A stretch of DNA of 15,290 bases from Devosia sp. (GCA_025352765.1 JANXSI010000014.1:1-15290); one strand, 5' to 3'; shown: positions 1-7,368, numbered from the stretch's first letter. The notes: a model not told the origin generated them from the sequence alone. Numbers and translations are program-made.

Positions 1-555
1 TTCACCTTCGCGGTACCGCAGGGCTACACGCTGCAGATCTCGAAGGGCGCCGTGGTGGGCGTCGCCGGCGACGGCGAGGCCGTTCGCTTCGACAGTTCCG
101 TGGTGCCGACCAGCATCTCGCTCACCGACTACCTCAAATCGGGCTGGATCGCCGGGCTCAAGCCCGAGACCATCACCTCGCGCAGCCTCAACGGCTTCGA
201 TACCGCCTCGGGCGTTGCGGCCACCGACCAGTGGAACTTCCGGGTCCAGATCGTGCGCTACCAGGGGACGGTCTACCGCTTCATCTTTGCGGCGCGGGTC
301 GACAGCGAGCTGTTCGCCCGCGGGGCCGAGCAGACCATCAACAGCTTCCGGGTGGCGACTCCCGCCGACCTGAAGCAGGTCCGCACCCTGAGCGTCCGGA
401 CGGTCACGGCGGGCGCCGTCGACACCGCCGACTCGCTCGCGCGCAAAATGGCGCCGGTGCCGAGCGCCACGAACCTCTTTTACATCCTCAACAATCTCTA
501 CCAGGGCGATCCGGTGGTGGCCGGCCAGCAATACAAGGTGATCGGCATCAACTGA
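1..555 (+). CDS. M48-type exported metalloprotease, C-terminal part (5' truncated by window edge)
   Basis: The frame is open from the first base to the TGA at 553-555, giving 184 residues, so the start lies outside the window. The visible part lacks the HExxH zinc site, which would sit in the missing N-terminal half. What is seen is the C-terminal region found in rhizobial M48 metalloproteases: a start like FTFAVPQGYTLQ, then GVAGDGEAVRFDS, LTDYLKSGWIAGLKPE and YRFIFAA, ending in a LysM-like stretch (TADSLARKM ... LFYILNNLYQGD ... QQYKVI). Family members are periplasmic or membrane-associated proteases of envelope quality control. The tail probably positions the enzyme at the cell wall, which is inference. 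The assignment rests on recall of homologous C-termini and not on a catalytic motif, so family membership is likely but unproven. It converges on carD across a shared terminator. Confidence 0.65.
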   Translation, partial: FTFAVPQGYTLQISKGAVVGVAGDGEAVRFDSSVVPTSISLTDYLKSGWIAGLKPETITSRSLNGFDTASGVAATDQWNFRVQIVRYQGTVYRFIFAARVDSELFARGAEQTINSFRVATPADLKQVRTLSVRTVTAGAVDTADSLARKMAPVPSATNLFYILNNLYQGDPVVAGQQYKVIGIN

Positions 556-570
556 TGCGGCCGGGCAAAG

Positions 571-597
571 AAAAAGGGCCGGTTTCCCGGCCCTTTT
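571..597. terminator. Bidirectional rho-independent terminator between the protease gene and carD
   Basis: An 11-bp perfect stem (572-582 pairing with 587-597) carries a four-base loop. A-run and T-run flanks give a T-tract in both directions: TTTT on the plus strand, TTTTT on the minus strand. It begins 16 bases after the protease stop and lies 26 bases past the carD stop, so it can end both convergent transcripts. Confidence 0.85.
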
Positions 598-622
598 GAA
601 CTGTCTGCTGGCGCATTGACGC

Positions 623-1186
623 CTAGGCGGCGGCTTCTTCGGCCGCATCCGGCTCGGCCTTGGGGCCGCGGCGCGGGCTCTTGGCCAGGTTCTTCTGGAT
701 CAGCTGCTCGGCTTCGGTCAGCGTCAGCTTGTTGACGGCACCGATCTCGCGGCTCATCCGGTCCATGGCCTGCTCGAACAGCTGGCGCTCGGAGTAGGAC
801 TGCTCGGGCTGGTCGTCGGACCGGTAGAGGTCACGCACGACTTCCGAAATGGCGATCAGGTCGCCCGAATTGATCTTGGCTTCGTATTCCTGGGCACGGC
901 GCGACCACATGGTGCGCTTGACGCGGGCGCGGCCGGTGACGGTCTCGAGGGCTTTCTTGACTACCGGCTCTTCAGCCAGCTTGCGCATTCCGACGGAGGC
1001 GATCTTGGCGGTCGGCACGCGCAGGGTCAGCTTGTCCTGCTCGAAAGAAATGACGAAAAGTTCAAGCTTGAGGCCAGCGACTTCCTGCTCGTCGATCGAG
1101 GTAATCATCCCGACGCCGTGCGCGGGGTAGACGATATACTCACCAGTCTTAAATCCGAGGCGCTGCATAGACTTCTTGGCTACCAT
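623..1186 (-). CDS. carD: CarD/CdnL-family RNA polymerase-binding transcription regulator
   Basis: The 187-residue product is a global regulator that binds the RNA polymerase beta subunit and stabilises open complexes, mainly at rRNA and growth-related promoters. The N-terminal Tudor-like RNAP-interaction domain is at about residues 9-66 (FKTGEYIVYPAHGVGMI at its start, LTLRVPTAKI near its end). The helical DNA-contact domain follows, with the KRTMWSRRAQEYEAKI segment (Trp94 is the likely wedge tryptophan) and SGDLIAISEVVRDL. The last ~20 residues are a low-complexity basic-then-acidic tail. The ATG at 1184-1186 has a strong ribosome site (AAAGGAG, reverse of 1193-1199) six bases upstream, which fixes the start. 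Length fits alphaproteobacterial CdnL. It follows fdxA but has its own promoter and leader at 1187-1396. Confidence 0.93.
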   Translation of the reverse strand: MVAKKSMQRLGFKTGEYIVYPAHGVGMITSIDEQEVAGLKLELFVISFEQDKLTLRVPTAKIASVGMRKLAEEPVVKKALETVTGRARVKRTMWSRRAQEYEAKINSGDLIAISEVVRDLYRSDDQPEQSYSERQLFEQAMDRMSREIGAVNKLTLTEAEQLIQKNLAKSPRRGPKAEPDAAEEAAA

Positions 1187-1316
1187 AAAAAACTCCTTTG
1201 ACGCCGCCGCGGGACCGGTTCTTTGCGGAAGACCGTCCTTGTTGCTTTTTTAGGCGCAAAACCCCGCCAACGTCCGGCCCCGCTAGACCGTCCGTTGGGT
1301 GAGACATCCATCGTGT

Positions 1317-1340
1317 CAAAAAAAGAGTGCCTCGCGGCAC
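1317..1340 (-). terminator. Hairpin plus T-run in the fdxA-carD gap (terminator or attenuator)
   Basis: On the minus strand GTGCC - GCGA - GGCAC forms a 5-bp stem with a GNRA-type tetraloop (1327-1340), followed by TC and then seven T (1318-1324). This looks like an intrinsic terminator. It lies about 135 bases past the fdxA stop but downstream of the putative carD promoter at 1368-1396. It would therefore either end fdxA transcripts or act inside the carD leader. A TTGACA sequence (reverse of 1313-1318) overlaps its end and could be the -35 of a second carD promoter, but I see no matching -10. Confidence 0.5.
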
Positions 1341-1367
1341 AGGGCTGGGTACTGCATCTATCTGAGG

Positions 1368-1396
1368 ACCATAGCACAATTTTCCGGCAGAATCAA
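1368..1396 (-). promoter_or_regulatory. Probable carD promoter (TTGATT - 17 bp - TATGGT)
   Basis: On the minus strand, TTGATT (reverse of 1391-1396) and TATGGT (reverse of 1368-1373) are separated by exactly 17 bases, a good sigma70-type match. Transcription would start near 1361, leaving a leader of about 175 bases before carD. The -35 element lies in the loop of the inverted repeat at 1385-1404. Assigned by sequence match only. Confidence 0.55.
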
Positions 1397-1404
1397 AACT
1401 GCCG
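1385..1404. repeat. Inverted repeat overlapping the carD -35 element
   Basis: CGGCAG (1385-1390) and CTGCCG (1399-1404) are perfect 6-bp arms around eight bases that contain the -35 hexamer. Two GANTC sites (1390-1394 and 1404-1408) touch the arms; in alphaproteobacteria this is the CcrM methylation sequence. It may be an operator. It could also be a weak fdxA terminator, since it lies 70-89 bases past the fdxA stop, but it lacks a good T-run. Confidence 0.4.
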
Positions 1405-1473
1405 AATCAATCGGGTTAACGGGCCTCGGCGCCGGGCGGGCAATGTGTGGACATGCCCGCTAAATGGGCAGAC

Positions 1474-1812
1474 TCAGTCGCCCTGCCCAGGGGCCTCGGA
1501 GAAATACTTCTCGAGCTTGCCTTCGACGCCGTCGAATTCCTTGGCGTCGGAGGGGGCATCACGCTTTTCGGTGATGTTGGGCCAGGCGGAGGCGTATTTC
1601 GAGTTGAGCTCGAGCCATTTGTCGAGACCGGGCTCGGTATCGGGCTTGATCGCCTCGGCGGGGCATTCGGGCTCGCAGACGCCGCAGTCGATGCATTCGT
1701 CGGGATGGATGACGAGCATGTTCTCGCCTTCATAGAAGCAGTCGACGGGGCAAACCTCGACGCAGTCCATGTATTTGCACTTAATGCAATTGTCGGTGAC
1801 GATATAGGTCAT
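1474..1812 (-). CDS. fdxA: Seven-iron ferredoxin FdxA
   Basis: This 112-residue soluble electron carrier holds one [3Fe-4S] and one [4Fe-4S] cluster. Cysteines occur at 9, 12, 17, 21, 25, 40, 43, 46 and 50. This is the Azotobacter ferredoxin I pattern shifted by one residue: Cys9/17/50 would bind the 3Fe cluster and Cys21/40/43/46 the 4Fe cluster. The first cluster region reads CIKCKYMDCVEVCPVDC and the second CIDCGVCEPECP. The remaining ~55 residues are the usual C-terminal extension of the FdxA class. The ATG at 1810-1812 has only a weak ribosome site. The gene sits 145 bases after the S4 gene and upstream of carD, an arrangement I recall from Hyphomicrobiales. Its redox partner is not visible here. 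Confidence 0.95.
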   Translation of the reverse strand: MTYIVTDNCIKCKYMDCVEVCPVDCFYEGENMLVIHPDECIDCGVCEPECPAEAIKPDTEPGLDKWLELNSKYASAWPNITEKRDAPSDAKEFDGVEGKLEKYFSEAPGQGD

Positions 1813-1957
1813 CTTGAGCAGGCGATCCCGAGGATGTGGGGACTGTCCGGCGGGAGGCGCCAGCAGGTCGTGTGGTTGCTAGCCCTTTTTAGAATGGCTC
1901 GCAAGTGATGGTCCGCGCACGCCGTTGCGGCGAAGTGGCCGAAAGCGGAAGCCGATT
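1813..1957. other. Gap between the S4 gene and fdxA
   Basis: These 145 bases hold no credible gene. A small perfect hairpin (CGCCG 1920-1924, TTG, CGGCG 1928-1932) sits 26 bases past the S4 stop without a T-run. No convincing promoter for fdxA was found; the best minus-strand candidate, TTGCGA with 17 bases to TAGCAA, is a poor match. Confidence 0.5.
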
Positions 1958-2332
1958 TCAATCCTCGTCACCTCGCAGCCGGTCGGTGTCGCGCCGGTCC
2001 TTCTTGGTCGGACGGCCCGAGCCCAAGTCGCGGGCGATGAACGGCGCCGTCTTGTCGGCCTTGGGCAGCGGGGCGGGTGACAGGTCCTCGTAGAGCAGGG
2101 CGGCTTCGGGGGCAGGTCTGCGTCGCGCACCCGGATCGAGGATCTTCCACACCAGCAGGCGTTCGTGCACCGTCATGGTGAGCACGTCGCCGGTCCCGAC
2201 CTGGTGGTCGGTGTGCACCGTGCGCTCGGAATTGACCCGAACGGCGCCGGTCTCGATCAGCTTTTGCGCCAGCGTCCGCGATTTGACGGCGCGCGAAAAG
2301 AACAGCCACTTGTCGAGGCGCTGTTTTCCCAA
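1958..2332 (-). CDS. S4-domain RNA-binding protein (Hsp15/HslR-like)
   Basis: The 124-residue protein has an N-terminal S4 fold at about residues 4-60 (RLDKWLFFSRAVKSRTLAQK, then LIETGAVRVNSERT). The tail is basic and probably disordered (RRRPAPEA; GSGRPTKKDRR). E. coli Hsp15 has this architecture and binds stalled 50S subunits carrying nascent chains; the same role here is inference. The start is a TTG at 2330-2332, only three bases after the helicase TAG stop and in the same frame. No upstream start is possible in that frame because of the TAG, and no ATG or GTG lies close downstream. Expression probably depends on coupling to helicase translation or on readthrough. Confidence 0.85.
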   Translation of the reverse strand: MGKQRLDKWLFFSRAVKSRTLAQKLIETGAVRVNSERTVHTDHQVGTGDVLTMTVHERLLVWKILDPGARRRPAPEAALLYEDLSPAPLPKADKTAPFIARDLGSGRPTKKDRRDTDRLRGDED

Positions 2333-2335
2333 GCG

Positions 2336-5300
2336 CTACTCGGACTTGGGATTGCGCAAAGCGAGCAGGGCAGCCCAGGGCGAATCCGGATCGACGGTGG
2401 TCTTGCGCTCTTCGCGCGGCCGATGCTCTTTCCAGTCGCTCTGCTCGCGCTTGCCGCCGAATTTCGGCTTGCTGTCGCGGCCATCGCGTTCCCCGCCGAA
2501 CGGTTTCGGGCGCTTGGCGTCGAAGCGCGGGCTGCGCGGCTTGACGGGAGCGGCAGGCGCTGCCGCGGGCGCGGCAACGGCCTCGGACGGGGTAATCTCT
2601 GACGCCGGACGCGGCGCAAAGCGCTCGCGGTTGAAGCGGCGCGGCGGACGGGCGCCTTCGGCCGGCGCGGCGCCGTCCGCGGCTTCGGGGCGACGATGCT
2701 GATGGCGCGGCGGCGCGTCGGGACGGCGGCCACCGGGGAACCAGACCTCATCGAATTCGGGCTCGGCCGGTGCCGTGTCCACCGCTTCGGCGGGCGCCTT
2801 CGGCTCGGCCGCTGCGACGACGGTGTCGCCAGACGGGGTTTCGGCAGCGGCGGGGGCAGGATCGCTTGCCGAGACGTCGCTATGGGGCGGCGGCGCGCCA
2901 AGATCGGCTGTCGCGGCTTCGACTTCGGCGGCTTCGGCCGGAAGGGCTGCATCGCCCTCGACGGCCTGCGCTGCCGCCACATTGGCGGATGCATCTTCTG
3001 CTTCGGTCACGGCCGCCTCGGCGGCAGCAACCGGCGCGTCGACCGGGGCAGGCGCCGGCGGCGCCACCTTGGGCAGGCGGCGCAGGCGATAGCCCAGCGA
3101 GGTGAGGATCGAGGCAAAATCTTCGCCGGCGGTTCCCAGCAGCGAGGTCATTTCGACGGTGATGCGGAAGCCGTTGCCTTCGGCGGCGCCCAGCGGCACT
3201 TCGCCCTGGTGGGTCTTGGCATCGAGCGCGATCAGCGGCCGGATGATGTCGGCGAGGCGCTCGAGGATGTCCACACGGACGGCGCGGCGGCCGGCGACCT
3301 TGAAGCCCGCGACCTCGTAAAGCTTGACCGAGATCTCGGGGTCGACCTGGAACGATGTTCGTCCCGACAGCACGATATGGGGCAGCTCCGAGACACCCGG
3401 CTGGCGGATGCCGCCGTTCTTGAGCGCATAGAGAATGATCGCCAGTTCGCGCGGCGCCGGCTTCAGGGCCAGCGGCACGTAGATATGGTAGGCGCCGAAC
3501 TTGATGCCGAGCTTGCGCATCTTGGCGCGCACGTCCTGGTCGAGCGCCTTGACCTCGTCGCTCACCGCCTGGCGCGGCAGAAGGCCGAGATTTTCGTAAA
3601 GCCGATAGGCGAGGCCGCGGGGCGTGCCTTCGAGGTCGGCGGGCGCCTCGAGCTGCAGCACGGGCTCGAGCACGGTGTTGATGTGATGACGCAGCCAGAG
3701 ATTAAGCCGGTCCTGCACCCGCTCGAGATCGGGGCCGGTGAGGCTTTCATCGGCCAGCACGATGACGCGCGGCGCAAACAGTCTGTCGCCTTCCGCGAGC
3801 GTGCCGACCACTTCGCCGCGCCAGCGCAGCGAGCCGTCGGTCGACAGCACGAACTCCTCGTTGGGCGCACCGGCGACCCGCTCGGCCCGCCGGGCGATTT
3901 CGGGCGCCACGGCCTGGGCCGCCGCCGAGGCGAGCGACTTGGCGTCGCTGTCGCCATCCGAACGCGCCAAAGTGAACCTGAAGCCCTGGATGGAGCCGAT
4001 CAGGTGACCTTCGAGACTGATGTCGCCGCGGTCGTTGATTTCGGGAGTGGCCATAGATCTGTCTCTCAAGTGGCGCATGAGCACACTGGTGCGCCGGTCG
4101 ACGAAACGCTGAGTCAGGCGCTCGTGTAGCGCGTCGCTCAGCCGGTCTTCGATGTCTCGGGTCTTTTCGCGCCAATGCGCCGGGTCTTCAAGCCAGTTTT
4201 TCCGGTTGGCGACATAGGTCCAGGTACGGATCTGCCGGATCCGGTTGCTGAGGGTATCAATATCCCCGCTGGCATTGTCGCAGAAGCGCACCTGCTCGGC
4301 AATCCAGTCGGTGGAGATGGCGCCGTGCCGCCTGAGATCAGTGTAAACGCGGGTAATGATCTCGCCATGCTGGGCTGGCGAGATGTCGCGATAGTCGGGC
4401 AGCGCACAGCATTGCCAGAGCAGTTCGACCGCGGCGCGGCCGATGGCGAGATCGCCGGCCTCGTTGCGCGACAGGAATTCGAGCGCCTGCTGGTCGGTGG
4501 CGATGGGGACGCGGGTCAGCGCCTTGATGCCCGGGGAAACCTCTAGGCTCGACCGCAGCGCCTCGAGCGAGGCGAAGTCGAGCTCGGCATTGCGCCACTG
4601 CACCTGCCGGATCGGTTCGAAATCATGGCTTTCGAGCGCCACGATCAGCTCTTCCTCGAACGGGGCGGCGTTGCCGGTGACGCCGAAGGTGCCGTTGTGC
4701 ATGTGCCGGCCGGCCCGTCCGGCGATCTGGCCGAACTCGGCCGGGGTCAGCGGCCGGGTCTGGTGGCCGTCGAACTTGCGGTCGTCGGCGAAGGCGACGT
4801 GGTGCACGTCGAGGTTGAGCCCCATGCCGATGGCGTCGGTGGCGACGAGGAAATCGACGTCGCCGTTCTGGTACATGTCGACCTGGGCATTGCGGGTGCG
4901 GGGGCTCAGCGCGCCCATCACCACCGCGGCGCCGCCGCGTTCGCGCCGGATCAGTTCGGCGATGGCGTAGACCTCGCGGGCCGAGAACGCGACGATCGCC
5001 GAGCGCGACGGCTGCCGCGAGATTTTCTTGCTGCCCGAATAGGTGAGGGTCGAAAAGCGCGGCCGGTGGATGATCTCGGCATCGGGCAACAGTGTGCGGA
5101 TCAGCGGCGCCATGGTGGCGGCGCCCAGCAGCAGCGTTTCGCTCAAGCCGCGGGCATGCAGGATCCGGTTGGTGAAGACGTGGCCGCGGTCGAAATCCGT
5201 CGCCACCTGGATTTCGTCGACCGCGAGGCACTCGACCACGACGTCGAGCGGCATCGCTTCGACGGTACAGACCCAGTAGCGCGCCTTGGGCGGCAAGATC

Positions 5301-5497
5301 CGCTCTTCGCCGGTGACGAGCGCCACCGCATCGGCCCCGACGCGGTTGGCGACGCGGGCATAAACCTCGCGCGCCAACAGGCGCAGCGGCAGGCCGATCA
5401 TCCCCGAACGGTGCGCCAGCATCCGCTCGATGGCAAAATACGTCTTGCCGGTGTTGGTGGGGCCAAGGATGGCCTTGAGGGAGGAGGCGGCGGTCAT
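2336..5497 (-). CDS. SUV3/MgpS-type superfamily 2 RNA/DNA helicase with a long disordered tail
   Basis: From the ATG at 5495-5497 this is 1053 residues. Motif I is GPTNTGKT (12-19). The DEAD-box-like motif II is VDEIQ (93-97). ATDAIGMGLN (219-228) and QIAGRAGR (257-264) are motifs V and VI. This set is typical of the SUV3-like Ski2-related family, whose mitochondrial members unwind RNA for degradation; an alphaproteobacterial member is known as MgpS. From about residue 812 the protein is low complexity: first Ala/Pro/Glu-rich, then Arg/Lys-rich, with two islands that look conserved (EVWFPGGRR and DPDSPWAALLALRN). A GTG at 5549-5551 would add 18 residues, but motif I normally lies near the N-terminus, so the ATG is preferred. 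The S4 gene follows after three bases. The substrate is unknown. Confidence 0.9.
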   Translation of the reverse strand: MTAASSLKAILGPTNTGKTYFAIERMLAHRSGMIGLPLRLLAREVYARVANRVGADAVALVTGEERILPPKARYWVCTVEAMPLDVVVECLAVDEIQVATDFDRGHVFTNRILHARGLSETLLLGAATMAPLIRTLLPDAEIIHRPRFSTLTYSGSKKISRQPSRSAIVAFSAREVYAIAELIRRERGGAAVVMGALSPRTRNAQVDMYQNGDVDFLVATDAIGMGLNLDVHHVAFADDRKFDGHQTRPLTPAEFGQIAGRAGRHMHNGTFGVTGNAAPFEEELIVALESHDFEPIRQVQWRNAELDFASLEALRSSLEVSPGIKALTRVPIATDQQALEFLSRNEAGDLAIGRAAVELLWQCCALPDYRDISPAQHGEIITRVYTDLRRHGAISTDWIAEQVRFCDNASGDIDTLSNRIRQIRTWTYVANRKNWLEDPAHWREKTRDIEDRLSDALHERLTQRFVDRRTSVLMRHLRDRSMATPEINDRGDISLEGHLIGSIQGFRFTLARSDGDSDAKSLASAAAQAVAPEIARRAERVAGAPNEEFVLSTDGSLRWRGEVVGTLAEGDRLFAPRVIVLADESLTGPDLERVQDRLNLWLRHHINTVLEPVLQLEAPADLEGTPRGLAYRLYENLGLLPRQAVSDEVKALDQDVRAKMRKLGIKFGAYHIYVPLALKPAPRELAIILYALKNGGIRQPGVSELPHIVLSGRTSFQVDPEISVKLYEVAGFKVAGRRAVRVDILERLADIIRPLIALDAKTHQGEVPLGAAEGNGFRITVEMTSLLGTAGEDFASILTSLGYRLRRLPKVAPPAPAPVDAPVAAAEAAVTEAEDASANVAAAQAVEGDAALPAEAAEVEAATADLGAPPPHSDVSASDPAPAAAETPSGDTVVAAAEPKAPAEAVDTAPAEPEFDEVWFPGGRRPDAPPRHQHRRPEAADGAAPAEGARPPRRFNRERFAPRPASEITPSEAVAAPAAAPAAPVKPRSPRFDAKRPKPFGGERDGRDSKPKFGGKREQSDWKEHRPREERKTTVDPDSPWAALLALRNPKSE

Positions 5498-5902
5498 CTC
5501 AAGGCTATGTAGGGGAGGATCGGGGATGGGGCTAGTGTACCGAGTGAACACGTTTGGCGGGTGCGGCGGCTTTGATCGTTAACACTTGAAACAAAAACGG
5601 AACAAAACCGGGTCGAATCGGCGGCGAATCGACAATGTCGCTTTGTTCCCGGCTACCTGTGGTGGGTCGATCGCGCTGATTCCAGCTAGGCACTCCGCCG
5701 GCTCCAAAAGTCTCTCGATTTTGTGCCTCAAACCATTCACATGTCTTGCGAATTTATTGATTTTCGGTCGCCGCTCGCCTTGCTCGGCCGATCGTCAACA
5801 AAGGATGAAGGCGGCTGCCGCAAAAATACTTTGCGCGTTCGCAGCTCGGTGCCCGCAGGCCGGGGCATCTCTTTGGCAAAATTGATGAAAAAGCCATTGA
5901 CC

Positions 5903-5917
5903 GTGCCGGAACGGCAC
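5903..5917. repeat. Perfect inverted repeat in the gap upstream of the helicase
   Basis: Arms GTGCCG and CGGCAC are perfect 6-bp complements around GAA. No T-run follows directly on either strand, so an operator or RNA structure is likelier than a terminator. Confidence 0.5.
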
Positions 5918-5975
5918 AGCCGAAATCTTCACACCCAGTTAACCATAAATGTGGCGGCGCGCACGAGATGGCCGG

Positions 5976-6006
5976 AAAAACGCCGCGCGCGCCCGTGGCG
6001 GCGGCG
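5976..6006 (-). terminator. Likely intrinsic terminator of the DUF3108 gene
   Basis: On the minus strand CGCCGC and GCGGCG (6001-6006 with 5981-5986) pair perfectly. An inner CGCC-CGT-GGCG stem (5990-6000) extends the hairpin past a three-base bulge. Five T follow (5976-5980). It starts 26 bases after the DUF3108 stop. Confidence 0.6.
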
Positions 6007-6031
6007 CCGTGCGGTCAGATCGGCACAGAGG

Positions 6032-6817
6032 TCAGTTGAGGCTGGTCAGGACCATCGACAGGTCGCCCATCGAGGTGCTGAGCAGCACCCGGTAGGGGAT
6101 GAAGTAGCCCGTGTCGCGCAGCGGCGCGTACCAGATCAGGATGCGATCGTCCTGGGCCAGTGAGTTGGTGATCTCGGAGGTGGTGTAGTGCCCCGAAATC
6201 GGCTTGTAGGCGACGTGGCAAAGGACAACCGGGCCCTGGTAACCGGTGCGCTGCGAGGTCGCGACATCGTCCTTGGCGTAGTTGAAGTCGAGATCGAAGC
6301 GCTCAATGCCGGTAAAGATCCGCGCGTGGTAGTCGCAGAGCGACCGGTCGAGGCTGCCGCCCCGCCGGATGAAGGCGGCCAGCATGTCGTTGACGCCGGT
6401 CAGCTGCTTCCGCTCAATCGGGATGCGGTTGATGTTGTTGACGATGGGTGGGTCGATGATGAAGGCGCCGACATTGCCCGCCGCGTAGGCCACCTTGACC
6501 GAAAAGTCCTCGCCGCCCGAATGGGTGACGAGGTCGAAACTGTCCGAACGGAGACCATCGGGCCCTACCGAGCCGCTCGATCGCGACACGGCGGTGCCGC
6601 TGGCAACGAGCTGGGCGACCCCCGTGACGTTGGCGTCGAGCGCCAGATCGTAGGTCTTGCCGCTATCGGTCAGCTTGAACTTGGCGGTGGCGATGATATT
6701 TCCGCCCAGGTTGATCACGTAGCTGGCGCCGGCACTGGTGTCGGCGCGGGCCGGCCCGATGGACGCCAGCGCCAGGAGGACGACGGGAAACGCCCCAAGC
6801 AAACGGAAAACGGCCAA
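6032..6817 (-). CDS. Exported DUF3108-domain protein
   Basis: The 261-residue product has a signal peptide: a hydrophobic stretch followed by GPARA, with cleavage expected after Ala25. The mature part matches the DUF3108 class of envelope proteins seen beside rpmB in rhizobia: beta-rich, with YVINLGGNIIATAKF near the start, IPIERKQLTGVNDMLAAFI in the middle and HVAYKPISGHY late. Cys161 and Cys200 may form a disulfide in the periplasm. Function is unknown; other DUF3108 members have been linked to outer-membrane or polysaccharide biology, which I cannot extend to this one. The start is a TTG at 6815-6817; no ATG or GTG fits, and GAGGG lies about six bases upstream. The gene is divergent from rpmB across 208 bases. 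Confidence 0.8.
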   Translation of the reverse strand: MAVFRLLGAFPVVLLALASIGPARADTSAGASYVINLGGNIIATAKFKLTDSGKTYDLALDANVTGVAQLVASGTAVSRSSGSVGPDGLRSDSFDLVTHSGGEDFSVKVAYAAGNVGAFIIDPPIVNNINRIPIERKQLTGVNDMLAAFIRRGGSLDRSLCDYHARIFTGIERFDLDFNYAKDDVATSQRTGYQGPVVLCHVAYKPISGHYTTSEITNSLAQDDRILIWYAPLRDTGYFIPYRVLLSTSMGDLSMVLTSLN

Positions 6818-6920
6818 TCTAACCCTCGGAGTCCTGAGGCCCCGGAGGGGGCGAATCGCATGAGCGGACCAAATTGCCCGGCGCGCCGTGGGCTGGCAAG
6901 GCGCTCACGGAGAGGTTCAC

Positions 6921-6949
6921 TTGACGCACAAGCCCGGTTTCTCTATGGA
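6921..6949 (+). promoter_or_regulatory. rpmB promoter (TTGACG - 17 bp - TATGGA)
   Basis: TTGACG at 6921-6926 and TATGGA at 6944-6949 are 17 bases apart, a strong housekeeping-type match. The start site would be near 6956, giving a leader of about 70 bases before rpmB. Confidence 0.7.
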
Positions 6950-7025
6950 AGCCCCTCAATCAAGGTAGATCAGGGCCCGATGCGGGAATCTTCCGCCTCA
7001 GGGACGTTTTGACAGGAATTCGATT

Positions 7026-7310
7026 ATGGCGCGCCGCTGCGAACTGACTGGCAAGGGTGTGATGACGGGCAACAATGTGAGCCACGCCGTCAACCGGACC
7101 CGTCGCCGCTTCCTCCCGAACCTCCTCAACGTGTCGCTGATCTCGGACGCGCTGGGCCGGACGGTTCGGCTGCGCATCACCGCGCATGCGCTGCGCTCGG
7201 TCGAGCACCGCGGTGGCCTCGACGAATTCCTGGTGAAGGCCGCCGACGACGAACTGTCGCCGAACGCCCTGGCGCTGAAGAAGGAAGTCCGGGCCGCTCT
7301 CGCCGCCTGA
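7026..7310 (+). CDS. rpmB: 50S ribosomal protein L28
   Basis: The 94-residue protein is a structural component of the large ribosomal subunit near the E site. It begins MARRCELTGKGVMTGNNVSH, followed by NRTRRRFLPNL and RLRITAHALRSVEHRGGLDEFL, typical of L28. Only one cysteine (Cys5) is present in place of paired CxxC motifs, so this is the zinc-free type. The C-terminal extension (LSPNALALKKEVRAALAA) fits the longer alphaproteobacterial form. AGGA at 7014-7017 lies nine bases before the ATG. The gene has its own promoter (6921-6949) and terminator (7333-7368), so it looks monocistronic. Confidence 0.97.
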   Translation: MARRCELTGKGVMTGNNVSHAVNRTRRRFLPNLLNVSLISDALGRTVRLRITAHALRSVEHRGGLDEFLVKAADDELSPNALALKKEVRAALAA

Positions 7311-7332
7311 GGTCTTCCGGAAAAATCTTTCG

Positions 7333-7368
7333 ACCGCGCGTTCCGCAAGGGCCGCGCGGTTTTGTTTT
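7333..7368 (+). terminator. rpmB rho-independent terminator
   Basis: ACCGCGCG (7333-7340) pairs perfectly with CGCGCGGT (7353-7360) around a 12-base loop and is followed by TTTGTTTT. It lies 22 bases after the rpmB stop. Confidence 0.88.

Larger units (their letters stand above)
5552..6031. other. 480-base AT-richer gap upstream of the helicase gene
   Basis: Short open frames here have no recognisable product or good ribosome site. The DUF3108 terminator is at 5976-6006. Inverted repeats include GTGCCG-GAA-CGGCAC at 5903-5917, GGAACAAA (5599-5606) with TTTGTTCC (5642-5649), and AGGCAC (5689-5694) with GTGCCT (5723-5728). Three GANTC sites fall within 65 bases (5615, 5626, 5679). The helicase promoter should lie here on the minus strand, but I see no clear -35/-10 pair. 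A small RNA or long leader is possible. Confidence 0.5.

Noticed and set aside
2335..2338. Reassigned amber codon (genetic code change) from TAG at the helicase and DUF4160 sites
   Set aside because: The DUF2442, CobS and S4 genes and others end at ordinary stops, including TAG for DUF2442 and CobS, so global TAG reassignment is not supported.
2696..5512. Long plus-strand open frames opposite the helicase (e.g. 2696-4129, 4625-5512)
   Set aside because: Low-complexity Arg/Gly/His-rich translations without domains, antisense to a clear helicase.
5598..5650. LexA-type SOS box in the repeats GGAACAAA / TTTGTTCC
   Set aside because: The alphaproteobacterial pattern needs GAAC or GTTC direct repeats seven bases apart; here the arms are inverted and 35 bases apart.
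5586..6163. Small plus-strand frames in the gap (5586-5885, 5723-6163)
   Set aside because: No ribosome site, no recognisable product, and the second runs into the DUF3108 gene on the opposite strand.
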